Shown: in pieces, positions 16,066 through 26,700 of the stretch
Layout: each line of letters opens with the position of its first letter
How positions within the stretch are numbered: the first letter of the stretch is position 1
From: Chitinimonas_A lacunae
GTDB lineage: Bacteria > Pseudomonadota > Gammaproteobacteria > Burkholderiales > Chitinimonadaceae
NCBI RefSeq assembly: GCF_042650885.1
Contig: NZ_JBHSBU010000003.1
Span: 1-58,216 of the forward strand
Direction of reading: 5' to 3'
Length of the DNA stretch: 58,216 nucleotides
The notes under the pieces: model-generated
Databases searched by the model: none
Told to the model about the DNA's origin: nothing
What the model saw: the letters and a program-made list of their open reading frames with translations, nothing else
Translations under genes and position numbers: made by a program

Positions 16066-16626
16066 TTGCAGGGGCATCGCATCGGCTACGTTCGCGTCAG
16101 CAGTTTCGACCAGAACCCGGAACGGCAGCTCGAACACGTCCAGGTAGACAAGGTGTTCACCGATAAGGCATCGGGCAAGGACACGCAGCGTACACAGCTC
16201 GATGCGCTGCTCGGGTTCGTGCGCGAAGGCGACACGGTGGTGGTGCACAGCATGGATCGTCTCGCGCGCAACCTCGATGACCTGCGCTGCCTGGTGCAGG
16301 GTCTCACTCAGCGCGGCGTGCGCATCGAATTCGTCAAGGAGCACCTGACCTTCACCGGGGAGGACTCGCCGATAGCGAATCTGATGCTGTCGGTGATGGG
16401 CGCGTTCGCCGAGTTCGAGCGCGCCCTGATCCGCGAACGGCAGCGCGAGGGCATCGCGCTCGCTAGGCAGCGCGGAGCCTACCGGGGTCGCAAGAAGGCG
16501 CTCGCGCCGGAGCGGGTGGCCGAACTGCGCCGTCGCACCGCTGCCGGCGAGAAGAAGGCGCAGCTCGCCCGCGAGTTCGGCATCAGCCGCGAAACCCTCT
16601 ACCAGTACCTGAAAACGGACGACTGA
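16066..16626 (+). CDS. tnpR: Tn3 resolvase (serine recombinase)
   Basis: Resolvase separates cointegrates at res and represses its own promoter. I prefer TTG 16066 (LQGHRIGYVRVSSFDQNPER), which matches family starts, giving 186 residues. An ATG 60 bases upstream exists but reads into res. The catalytic serine is in RVSSFDQ. VHSMDRLARNLDDL and the E-helix AFAEFERALIRERQREGI follow. A C-terminal HTH (KAQLAREFGISRETLYQYLK) binds res. It ends 2 bp before tnpA. Confidence 0.93.
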   Translation: MQGHRIGYVRVSSFDQNPERQLEHVQVDKVFTDKASGKDTQRTQLDALLGFVREGDTVVVHSMDRLARNLDDLRCLVQGLTQRGVRIEFVKEHLTFTGEDSPIANLMLSVMGAFAEFERALIRERQREGIALARQRGAYRGRKKALAPERVAELRRRTAAGEKKAQLAREFGISRETLYQYLKTDD

Positions 16627-16628
16627 CC

Positions 16629-19598
16629 ATGCCGCGCCGCAATCTGCTGACGCCCGCCGAGCGTATTGGCCTGCTCGCTTTCCCGGCCACCGACGACGAA
16701 CTCATCCAGCATTACACCTTTGCCGAACCCGACCTGTCTGTGATTCACCAGCGGCGCGGCAGTCACAACCGCCTCGGCTTCGCGGTGCAGTTGTGCTACC
16801 TACGCTATCCAGGCTTTGCCCTGCCGACTGACGCAGATCCCCCCGCCTCCCTGCTGAACATCGTCAGTCGCCAATTGCGCATCGAGCCGGACATCTGGCC
16901 GCAATACGCGCAGCGGCCGGAAACGAGGCGCGAGCATCTGTTGGAATTGCAGGCGTGGCTAAAGCTGAAGCCGTTCGCTGTCGCGGACTATCGGCACTTC
17001 GTCCACCAGCTCGCTGATCTGGCCCAGCAGACCGACCGGGGTATCGTGCTGGCCGAAGCGCTGGTCGAGCTGCTGCGGCAGGCACGCATCATCCTTCCGA
17101 CCGTCGATGTCATCGAGCGCGTGTGCAGCGAGGCGCTGACACGCGGCACGCGCCGGGTCTATGAGGCGCTCACCGCGCCGCTCGCTGATTTCCACCGCGG
17201 TGCGCTTGACGGGCTGCTGTCGATCCGCGAGGGCACCAAGGGCAGCGGGCTAATCTGGCTATGCCAGCCGCCCGGCCCGCCGAAGCCCAAGCATGTATTG
17301 GCCCACCTGGAACGGCTGAAGACCATCCGCGACCTGGCGCTGCCAGGCGGCCTAGAACACGTCATTCACCAAAACCGCCTGCTGAAGCTCGCCCGCGAAG
17401 GCGGACAGATGACAGCCCAGCACCTGCGCGACCTAGAGCCGAGCCGTCGCTTTGCGACCCTGGTCGCGGTGATCCTCGATACCCGTGCCACGCTGATCGA
17501 TGAGATCATCGACTTGCACGACCGTTTCATGGGTACGCTGTTCAGCAAGGCCAAACGCAACCATGCCGACCGTTTCCAGCAGTCCGGCAAGGCGATCAAC
17601 GACAAGGTGCGGCTGTACTCGCGCATCGGTCGCGCCCTGCTAGAAGCGAAGCAGTCGGGCGACGATCCGTTCGCCGCCATCGAGGCGATCATCCCCTGGG
17701 ATGCGTTCAGCGAAAGTATTTCTGAAGCGGAAACGCTGGCCCGGCCGGAAGACTTCGATTTTCTGTCCCTGGTCGGCGACGGCTTCACCCAGCTCCGGCG
17801 CTACACGCCGACCCTGCTGGAAGCGCTAACCATGAAGGCCGCGCCGGCAGCGCGCGAACTGCTGGCCGGCGTCGAAGTGCTCAAAGGAATGAACGACCGT
17901 CAGGCGCGCAAAGTGCCTGACGACGCGCCCACGTCGTTCGTTCGCAAGCGCTGGGAAAGCCTGGTGCGCACGGAAGATGGATTTGACCGGCGTTTCTATG
18001 AGCTGTGCGTGCTGTCCGAGTTGAAGAACTCACTGCGCTCCGGCGACATCTGGGTGCAGGGATCGCGCCAGTTCAAGGATTTCGAGGACTACCTGTTGCC
18101 GCCGCCGCGTTTCGCGGTGCAGCGCGACCAACGTGAATTGGGCTTGGCCGTCGATACCGACTGCGAACGCTTTCTGGAAGCCCGGCTTGCGGTGCTACAA
18201 GAGCAACTGGCGACAGTCGAGCGGCTGGCCGCCGCTAACGAATTACCCAGTGCGGCCATCACCAGCACCGGGCGAATCAAGATTTCTCCGCTGGACAACG
18301 CCGTGCCCGACGAGGCCGAGGCGCTGATGCAGCAGGCGTACAACCTGCTGCCGCATCTGAAGATCACCGACCTGCTTTTGGAAGTCGATGGCTGGACCGG
18401 CTTCAGCCGCCATTTCAAGCACCTCAAGAGTGACGCACCAACCGAAGACCAGCATCTGCTGCTGACGACCATCCTGGCCGATGCCATCAATCTGGGCCTC
18501 TCCAAGATGGCCGAGTCCTGCCCCGGTGTGACCTACGCCAAACTGACGTGGTTGCAAGCGTGGCACATCCGCGACGACACCTATTCGGCGGGTCTGGCCG
18601 AGCTGGTCAATGCCCAGTTCCGCCAACCCTTCGCCGCCTACTGGGGAGACGGTACCACGTCGTCATCGGACGGCCAGAACTTCAAGGCCGGCGGCCGTGG
18701 CCAAGCTGCCGGCCAGGTGAACCTGAAGTACGGTCAGGAACCGGGCGTGCAGTTCTATACCCACATCTCCGACCAGTACGCGCCGTTTCACACCAAGGTC
18801 ATCAATGCCACGGTGCGCGATGCCACCCACGTCCTGGACGGGCTGCTGTATCACGAATCCGACCTGCGCATCGAGGAGCACTACACCGACACGGCCGGTT
18901 TCACCGATCACCTGTTTGCGCTGATGTACCTGCTGGGCTTTCGCTTCGCTCCGCGCATCCGCGACTTGGCCGACAAGCGCCTGTATATCCACGGCGACGC
19001 CAAACAGTACCCGACGCTCGCCGGCCTGATCGGCGGCAACGTCAACGTGAAGCACATCCGCGCCCATTGGGACGAAATCCTGCGGCTAGCCGCCTCAATC
19101 AAGCAGGGCACGGTCACGGCCTCGCTGATGCTCAGGAAACTCGGCAGCTACCCGCGCCAGAATGGCCTGGCGGTAGCCTTGCGCGAGTTGGGACGCATCG
19201 AGCGCACGCTGTTTGCGCTCGACTGGATGCAGAATGTCGAATTGCGCCGTCGCGTGCAGATTGGCTTGAACAAGGGTGAAGCCAAGAATGCGCTGGCTCG
19301 CGCTGTGTTCCTGAACCGGCTCGGCGAAATCCGTGACCGCAGTTTCGAGAACCAACGCTACCGCGCGAGCGGCCTCAACCTGGTGGTGGCGGCAATCATC
19401 CTTTGGAACACGGTCTACCTGGAACGGGCAGTCCAGGCGCTGCGCGACACGGGAAAGAACATCGACGAGCGCCTGCTACCGCATCTTTCGCCGCTGGGCT
19501 GGGAGCACATCAACCTGACCGGCGACTACATCTGGCGGCAGAACAAGCAGGTTGAGCAAGGCAAATTCCGGCCGCTACGAATACCAGGCGAGGCTTAG
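16629..19598 (+). CDS. tnpA: Tn3-family transposase
   Basis: 989 residues, full length for the Tn3 family. TnpA binds the 38-bp ends and performs replicative transposition. The N-terminal DNA-binding part starts MPRRNLLTPAERIGLLAFPA. The DDE catalytic region has YWGDGTTSSSDGQNF (~675), HYTDTAGFTDHLFALMYLLG (~755) and LRELGRIERTLFALDW (~855). The C-terminus ends at the inner edge of the right repeat, overlapping it by a few bases. It is intact with no frameshift. A second, dead copy of its tail lies at 2037..2374. Confidence 0.96.
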   Translation: MPRRNLLTPAERIGLLAFPATDDELIQHYTFAEPDLSVIHQRRGSHNRLGFAVQLCYLRYPGFALPTDADPPASLLNIVSRQLRIEPDIWPQYAQRPETRREHLLELQAWLKLKPFAVADYRHFVHQLADLAQQTDRGIVLAEALVELLRQARIILPTVDVIERVCSEALTRGTRRVYEALTAPLADFHRGALDGLLSIREGTKGSGLIWLCQPPGPPKPKHVLAHLERLKTIRDLALPGGLEHVIHQNRLLKLAREGGQMTAQHLRDLEPSRRFATLVAVILDTRATLIDEIIDLHDRFMGTLFSKAKRNHADRFQQSGKAINDKVRLYSRIGRALLEAKQSGDDPFAAIEAIIPWDAFSESISEAETLARPEDFDFLSLVGDGFTQLRRYTPTLLEALTMKAAPAARELLAGVEVLKGMNDRQARKVPDDAPTSFVRKRWESLVRTEDGFDRRFYELCVLSELKNSLRSGDIWVQGSRQFKDFEDYLLPPPRFAVQRDQRELGLAVDTDCERFLEARLAVLQEQLATVERLAAANELPSAAITSTGRIKISPLDNAVPDEAEALMQQAYNLLPHLKITDLLLEVDGWTGFSRHFKHLKSDAPTEDQHLLLTTILADAINLGLSKMAESCPGVTYAKLTWLQAWHIRDDTYSAGLAELVNAQFRQPFAAYWGDGTTSSSDGQNFKAGGRGQAAGQVNLKYGQEPGVQFYTHISDQYAPFHTKVINATVRDATHVLDGLLYHESDLRIEEHYTDTAGFTDHLFALMYLLGFRFAPRIRDLADKRLYIHGDAKQYPTLAGLIGGNVNVKHIRAHWDEILRLAASIKQGTVTASLMLRKLGSYPRQNGLAVALRELGRIERTLFALDWMQNVELRRRVQIGLNKGEAKNALARAVFLNRLGEIRDRSFENQRYRASGLNLVVAAIILWNTVYLERAVQALRDTGKNIDERLLPHLSPLGWEHINLTGDYIWRQNKQVEQGKFRPLRIPGEA

Positions 19599-19631
19599 CG
19601 TACGATTTTTTCCGTTTCGTGAGCTGACCCC
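19594..19631 (+). repeat. Tn3 right terminal inverted repeat (38 bp)
   Basis: Exact inverted partner of 15885..15922. The tnpA stop codon lies in its first bases. Confidence 0.95.
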
Positions 19632-19965
19632 AATACCAGCCCAGGCAAGTGCAGACGATCAGCCAGAGCCCGCGTTCAGGGTGCAGCTTGGGCCAGGGGC
19701 GGGCGTCAATACGCCGTTGGCTCATGCGCTGCTGCGCCTGCTGGGCGACATACTGGCCGTCAAGGGCGTTGCGGCAAAGTTCGCGGCTGAGCGCACTGGG
19801 ACTGCGCCCGAGGGCGCGGGCGATGGCTCTGATGCTATGCCCTTGCTGCCGCAGGCTGGCAAGAGTGATCCGTTCTTCGGGCTGCAAATGTTCATAGTGC
19901 TTGGTCCTCATGGGCAAACCTTACCTGCTTGGCAAGGTGTTGCACTTCAGATTTGAGCCCGCCAG
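19632..19965 (-). mobile_element. IS30-family N-terminal fragment cut by the Tn3 end
   Basis: From ATG 19911 the frame reads MRTKHYEHLQPEERITLASL, AIARALGRSPSALSRELCRN and RIDARPWPKLHPERGLWLIV, the HTH start of an IS30 transposase. It stops at the transposon end at 19631. TTGCACTTCAGATTTGAGCC near 19937 is its terminal repeat. The rest of the gene is not found left of the transposon. Confidence 0.8.
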
Positions 19966-20004
19966 GTAAATCTGTGTCTACTCACTTCTCGATAGGGTTA
20001 CTTG

Positions 20005-20325
20005 TCAATCCTCTGTTGGGAAATTAACGTTGACGAAATTAATGGAAAAAGCTTCTGGACTTAATGTCCATCCTTCTTGTTTGGAAGTTTTTTTGCTCTT
20101 CTCCCAAATCTCTCTGATTAGCGCAGGTAAAGAGTCCGGAAAATCCATTTGCTGAGCAACGATAGAGTGCCAGTCACCCGTGCATTTATAAACTCGTCGT
20201 AAATGAGGGGTCATGGCGACTAATTGGTCGCTTAATTCTTCAGGTAGTTCATCTATCGCCCACAATATGTATGCCTCTAGAAATTTCAGAAAAGGCTTAC
20301 CTTCGTATCGGTTTACATCACTCAT
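20005..20325 (-). CDS. Hypothetical protein coupled to the SUKH immunity gene (106 residues)
   Basis: An acidic, largely helical protein (MSDVNRYEGKPFLKFLEAYI, WAIDELPEELSDQLVAMTPH, then SIVAQQMDFPDSLPALIREI). Its ATG lies inside the last codons of the SUKH gene (8-bp overlap), so it is translated from the same mRNA as the giant Rhs and SUKH. No family is recognised. By position it may be a second immunity factor, an immunity partner or an accessory. Its AT-rich composition matches the toxin tip. Confidence 0.7.
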   Translation of the reverse strand: MSDVNRYEGKPFLKFLEAYILWAIDELPEELSDQLVAMTPHLRRVYKCTGDWHSIVAQQMDFPDSLPALIREIWEKSKKTSKQEGWTLSPEAFSINFVNVNFPTED

Positions 20326-20755
20326 GCCATAGCCTCACGAACTCATCAAAATTATCAGCCACATGCTTTAAAACTCTCTCGGTAGAGTCATAAATGCATA
20401 TTTCGTAATTGGGAGTGTTGTAGTTGAAACAGATCAAATAATCCCCAGCATCTCTGGCTATAGGGAGAATGTTTTTAGGCAAGCCTTGAATTGCATTTGG
20501 TCGGGCATACCAAGCGACGGTATAAGGCCTCACATCTGGTGAGAATTCAAAGAATTCGCTAATTGCAGTTTCCTCATTGTCATATGCAAAATTCGCGAAT
20601 TCTGGCATAGGCTCTTTGCAGAAAGTTACCAAATCTAAATAAAGCGGAGGAAATTTTATTTGTAGCTTTTCCTCTACCATTTTTATGGTGGTATTATTTA
20701 CTCCGCGATCTTCTGCAATTCCGTAGTCTTCCCAGTTCATCTTCTTTTTCCTCAT
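20318..20755 (-). CDS. SMI1/KNR4 (SUKH) family immunity protein
   Basis: 145 residues. The SUKH fold is indicated by NTTIKMVEEKLQIKFPPLYL, FCKEPMPEFANFAYDN, GLPKNILPIARDAGDYLICF and IYDSTERVLKHVADNFDEFV. SUKH proteins neutralise nuclease tips of polymorphic toxins, and WHH-type nucleases are known partners. ATG 20755 overlaps the rhs stop (ATGA), so toxin and immunity are coupled. The alternative start MNWEDYG five codons in is possible. Confidence 0.9.
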   Translation of the reverse strand: MRKKKMNWEDYGIAEDRGVNNTTIKMVEEKLQIKFPPLYLDLVTFCKEPMPEFANFAYDNEETAISEFFEFSPDVRPYTVAWYARPNAIQGLPKNILPIARDAGDYLICFNYNTPNYEICIYDSTERVLKHVADNFDEFVRLWHE

Positions 20756-23700
20756 TCTGCTGCTGCCCCATCAGCATACCCACCACGATTGCCTGGGTGG
20801 AATAGTTGTTGCCAAGCAGCATTCCATTCAGGGATACCTTTTCCTTGCTCATGCTGGTATCGCCATACCAACTGCATTCTAGTGGAACCGGGGACGTGAT
20901 GCCATGTAAAGTCGGAGCTAGGGCTAACCGATTTAGCCACTACTCTTGTACCTTCTATTCTCTTTCTATAGTTCGGAATCATGAGTTCAATCATTTCATC
21001 CAGTTGATTGTCGTTGTTAACGTCGTTTAATAGTTTCTCATTTGCTGCTTTAAAGTGAGCTCCCCTTGATCGGATAGCTAGTGTTTCGCTACTCAGGCTG
21101 GTTTCATAGACTACGCTATATCCTTTTGGATCAAGAGGCGTTGCCATCCCAGCAAGTTTTGTTAGCCTTTCTTCAAGGCAGTTTGTATTGTGTACCCATA
21201 CTCCCAACTCACCTACATAATAAGTATGGAAGCCCTCAACCTCGAAATTGTAGACGGTTTGTAGTGTTCCTGTGGCTTCTACAGTGATGACTGTGGCTGG
21301 CTGATGCTCAATAAGCTCCAGTTTGTTTCCTGGCTCAAGCTGTTCAACAGCTGTCCAGCCAATATTTTGTACCCAAAATGGATGATTCGGGGTTGCTAAT
21401 ATTCTTTCGATTTGGCCAGATTCACTTTGATAAGCCACTTCCACAACGGGCTTATCTTCAAACCTAAGAGTTTTAACAATCCTACGCCAACCTATTCTCC
21501 CTGAATTTTCGGGCTGAGATAGTACTAGCTCACCAGCAATCAACTCCTCGATCGGCTTTAGACCACTTTTCGTGTGCACTAGAGTGCCGGCCACAAAACA
21601 CGCGCCGGGGTTCCAGATCTTACGCAAAACCTGTACTGAATCGAGGGAGCTAACCTGACACCAAGCAGATGCCAAGCGCTCACTAGCACTCCCTGAGAGA
21701 CGGGCGATTCCCTGGCCAACATCTGCGCCCAGTATAGGAAGCTTATTAGCCAAGCTAATAGCAGGAGAAATCATCTTCCCAAGGTAAGGGGCCGCAGCCA
21801 TTAACTTAGCGTCTCGAAGGCTCCCAGGTTGTAGGATTTCTGCGGTAACATAACCTGCGCCTGCTAAGGCATGGCCAACCGTACCAACTATCCCTCCTTG
21901 TTTCTCAAACCAATTTCCCGTCTCGGCAATAAAATTCTTTGTTGAGTCTTTGAGTTTTCCCAACAGAATATTGTTCATACCATCATCTGGGCCATATACT
22001 CCAAAGGGCGTTGAGGTATTGCCATAATCAGTATGAGCAATTCTATACTTGAGCTCCTCAATTGCTGCATCAAGATTTGTACCATTGGTCTTGATTTCTC
22101 CTAGCGAAATACTATCTGGCCTGGAGATACTTACTTCATCCAATTGCACAGGTTTATCTGGCAACCGACTTAGCTCTTGTTCTGTATAAGCGATAACTTT
22201 ATTGGGGCCAGCCTTTACAATGGCGCTTTGATCCGCACTCCACTTAATGGTGCCCTCTTCTTGGGAAGTGGGGAGGTAATCCCATCCTCCTGTTTTCTCG
22301 TTATAGAGCTTTAGATAGCCTTTGCCTTTTGCCGAAATATTTCTTTGTTCTGCCGACGGTGGGTTGATGCCTTTGCCAGCGTTAAGCGCATCAATATAGG
22401 GATTGGTCAAATCCTCCCCTGTTCTGAATGAACCATCACCCTGTGCCTGAGCAGCAATCTCTCTTCTATTGGCTTCTGGTAAATAGTAAGTTCGATTTTT
22501 GCCTGAGACTCCGAGCAAATCATTACCTAAGGTTTCACCAAAGGCATTGGCTGCAATTTGCCCAAAACCGATCTTGCCACCACCGTCCAATTTGACCTGT
22601 ACGGTGCGCTCAACAGCGCCACCTGCTAGCCGATCCATGAAATTGCCGATGAACTTGTTACCTACCCATCCAGCCCCAGGATGAGATGGATCAGTGCCCA
22701 GCAAGTAATTGCCAATCGCACCACGGACAGGAGCGGCTATCGCAGCGGCAGCCACGTTGCGCCAGCTAAAGCTGCCAACCCCTGCAAGAGACATCAAGCC
22801 ATCCGTCAATCCTCGAGAGATTGCCGCAGTCGCCATCTGTCGCACGAAGCCTGGCGCATCGACCTTATCAAAGAACTCCTTGCCGAAACTGCTTCCTCCG
22901 GCTCCCATGTACTCTGCCACCCCAGCCGAGATGGCACCCGACAAGGCGGCTTTACCTACCTGACTCCAGTTAAAGCGGTCTTGTACGCCGATTGCAATGC
23001 CAACCCCTTGACTGGCGACCGAGCCGGCCGCGGCACCAACTGCCCCCGCGACAGCCGCACCAGCTATTTCACTGCCCAATAAGCTCGTGAAATAGTTAGA
23101 GGTGGCTCCCTGTGTCCAGACTGTCACGATAACCGCCACAACGATCATGACGATTTGTCCTGTCGTACAGCCTTGAGGACGAGGGAATGGTGGTGGTGGC
23201 GAAAGTGTCGGCTCAGTACTGCCGATGAGTTCGTTAGGATGGTGTGGTCGGAACACGCTGGCATCGTTGGCCGCATTGACGACGTTCGGGATCTGCAATT
23301 GCAGCCCTTCGATCAATCCCTCCTTACGGTCTTTGAGGCCATTGGCATCGGCGATCAGATACCACAGCTTTCCATCACCCCAGACTGAGCCTGCGATGGT
23401 TTCCAGTGTGTCACCGCGCTTGACTGTATAGCGTGACTGGCTCGTCAGTGGACCGACCGATTGTTGTGGGCCAATGTAGTTCCAGTCGAACTCAGTACCT
23501 CCCACTCCCTCGCCGTTCGATGCCACCGTTGCACCGTTGACCACGGCATAGGTTTGTACCTTTTGTACTTGCGGTCCACGGCCTCCCGGGGAGGTCGGGG
23601 TAGCCGGCAGGATCTCCGAGCCATATTCCACCTTGGCAATGATTTGGCCGGCAGTGTTGTTATAGAGACGGCGCTCGTTGTAATACGCGAAGTCGTCATT

Positions 23701-26700
23701 GATGAGCACCACATTGCCAAAGGCATCGAATACCGAGCTGGACGCCCCTTCCCTTGGCCCCGTCGGCGTAGCCGGTCCTTCCGACTTACGATAGTGCGAG
23801 GCTTCGCGCCACGAATTGAAGCCCTTATAAGAGAACTCGTGCCTTTCGTCGTTGGCCGGTGTGCCGTCGGAGTTCTTACCGCCCTTAATGGCATAGCGCT
23901 CCAGGCGATCCCCCGCGTAGAAGTATTCAACGTATTGCAGTTCGGCAGCACCGGGTTTTTCAGATAGCTTTTCGCTGTTGCCGTTCCAGACCAGTTGCGC
24001 GCCATCCTTTTCTGCATTGGCGTATTGCCTCACTACCCGGCCGTCGGCGTCGTAGTAATTCAAGCGCTGGCTGCGGTTAACCCGAGTGCCCAGTTGGAAA
24101 CTTTCCTGGTCTTCGCGCACCGGGCGGTTCTGGTAGTCGTACTGCCACTGTTGGACGTCTTTGTTTCCGCCGTTCCAGCCCAGTTCCTGTTTCACCAATC
24201 GTCCGAAGCCGTCGTACTGATAGATGGTCGTTTGTGACCATGTGCCACCCGCCATCTTGCCGATATGCATCGTGTCACGGCGTTGGCCGCTGCCTCGGTA
24301 GGTGATCAAAGTGCCACCACTTCCCAAGGCTGCCGGATTAAAGTCCACGTCGGTGACCGTGACTTGTTGGCCATCTTTGAGCGTTAACCCAATGGACGAA
24401 GTCGAGCTCTTCCAGTACTGATTCCCATCTGCCGCGGCGACCCCCGCGCTCGTCAAGGCCCCTTGGCTAATCGTGAGGCGGTTAAGATCGTCATAGTCAT
24501 ACCACTTGGCAGATCCCCCCCAAGTGTTTTCTTCTTGCGCGTGGCCAAAGATGGCACGGCGGTTGTCCGCTCGATCGTAGAGATAGTAAGTGGCGACGCC
24601 TTTGGCACCCACCTGCGTCAAGCGACCGGCCACATCGTACTGACTACTCTGTGCCCAACTGACGTGGCCTTGCGTTACTTGCTCGTGGATCGCGCGATTC
24701 TGGATGTCGTAACGGGTGGTTTGAACTTTCTCTGCTTGGCCTGTGGAGGCCTCCCTTACTTCCACCAGATGGCCGGCACTGTCATAGCGATAAACCTTGC
24801 TCCCTGTCGTCTTGTCTAGATTCTGGACAGATTCGCTCTGCATCAAACCGGTACCGGCGGCATAGCGATAGTCGTGGCGGTTGCCGCCCAGATCGGTATA
24901 GCTATCGAGCAAGGTCGTCCCAGCAAGGTAATGCCAGGACTGTGTGGCAATGGCTGGGTGCTGATGGTTCTTCGATCGATCTATCAGGTTGCCATCGTGA
25001 TCGATATTGAAGTCGCGCTGTGCAATCTTATTACCGAGGGCATCATAGTCGTACTGACGACGGACACCGTAGTCTGTATTGATTCTCTGGCCGGCGAGTA
25101 GTCGCTCTGCCGACAGCTCTGTGGTGTCGCTCTGGACCAGTCGACCCAGCGTGTCGTAGCTATAGCTGAGGATCTGCTGATTGGACGAGTTGATGTCCAT
25201 ATCGCTGGCTTGCCCAGTATTCACATACGCCCCGGCACTGGTGGCATAGCGACGCTCTTCAATGCGACGGCCCAAGCCGTCGTAGCGATAGCGCGTCACC
25301 AGCCGTAACGTATCGATGCGATCGTTGGCCGAGGCTTCGCGCCACGATTCCATCACCTGATCAAGCGCGTTGTAGTGGTAGTTCGTGGCGGCCAAGCCGT
25401 TGTCGAGCTGTTCGGTCGCGAGACGACCGAATTCGTCATAAGTCCAGGCTTTCAGCTGCTCGGTGCTGTTGAGGCGCGTCTCCGCAAGGCGGCGGTTGAA
25501 ACGGTCGTAGGCGGTGACTAAGTGGTTGCCATTGCCATCGACCTGTTCAGTTCGATTGCCCCACGCATCGTATTGGTAGCTCAGGATTTGTGAAGCCTCC
25601 CGATAGATGCCCCTACGATCGACACTGCCCACTTTCGGGCCGCGCGTTTCCTCAATCTGATTGCGGTCGTTGTAGAGCCAGGTGCGTTTGGCGCCATCGA
25701 CATCGACCCGTTCCAATACGTTGCCCCAGCGGTCGTAACGGGTGGTTTGGATGGGACGTAGCTTACGTTCCCACGTCATCGCGACCGTCGCCGTATTGAC
25801 CACAGCCTTATTGGCTTGACGGCTGACGATATATTCGGCGTGGCCTGTCACCAGGGCCGCCAAGGCGGTATCGCTTATATCCGACGTGATCTGGATACCC
25901 GGCGCCACGGCGAGCAACTGCACCACGCGCGTTTCACCTTCTTGATTGAGGCCAAAGGCATCCAGGGTCAGGTTGGCCATATAGCCGCCATTTTCCTGAT
26001 GGCCCGCTTTGGGTGGGATCACCTTCCACCCCGCCCCGTCTTGTACTCGCACCCATACCGCTCGACCGTCTGCCAGCTCAGCGGGCAAACTCACCGTGGG
26101 TTGTTGTCGGGTCGGCAGGTCCACCCATTGACCGTTTTGTTGCTGCTTAATCGAAACCGGACTTTCTACCTTCCATGTGATGGGCGTGCGTTGGTTGATT
26201 ACGGCGTCAATCAGCACAGGCGGCAGCGGTTGGCTAGGATTGTCGAGGGTCGTCGCCAGCGTTAATTCAAACTGCAGGCGGTCGCTACTCTGCGCTGAGC
26301 TCTGGGCCTTTTGAACCAAAGCGAACCGGTATGGGGTGCCGGCCAAGGTGGCAACCATCACCCCGTTGATTAGATAGCTCTGTGCTCCACTATTCGGCGG
26401 CACTGGCAGTTCAACGGATACTTCATACTTGATGACTTTGTCCGCATCGTTCGGATTTCCGTAATCGTAGGGCGTGCTATAGCGCAGTACGGTGAACTTC
26501 GGTTCTGCCATTTCGGCGGGCTTTAAGTCCAGGCCCGGCGTGGTTGTGTTGACCTTGTCGATGAAAATGGGCGTACGCTCCTCGACTTTGCGGCCCAGGT
26601 GGTCGTAGCGGCTGTAAACCCGGCGGAAACTGGCATTTACGCCCTCCACATCTCGAACCGCATCGTCCACCAAAGCGACTGTCTGGGCATAATCCCCCGA

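Larger units (their letters stand above)
15885..19631 (+). mobile_element. Intact Tn3-family transposon
   Basis: A 3747-bp unit with perfect 38-bp inverted ends at 15885..15922 (starting GGGGTCAGCTCACGAAACGG) and 19594..19631. It carries a resolution site, tnpR and tnpA, both rightward, and no passenger gene. The 5-bp flanks differ (TTGTT left, AATAC right), so there is no target duplication. Its right flank is a cut IS30 gene. It was probably rearranged after insertion. Confidence 0.95.
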
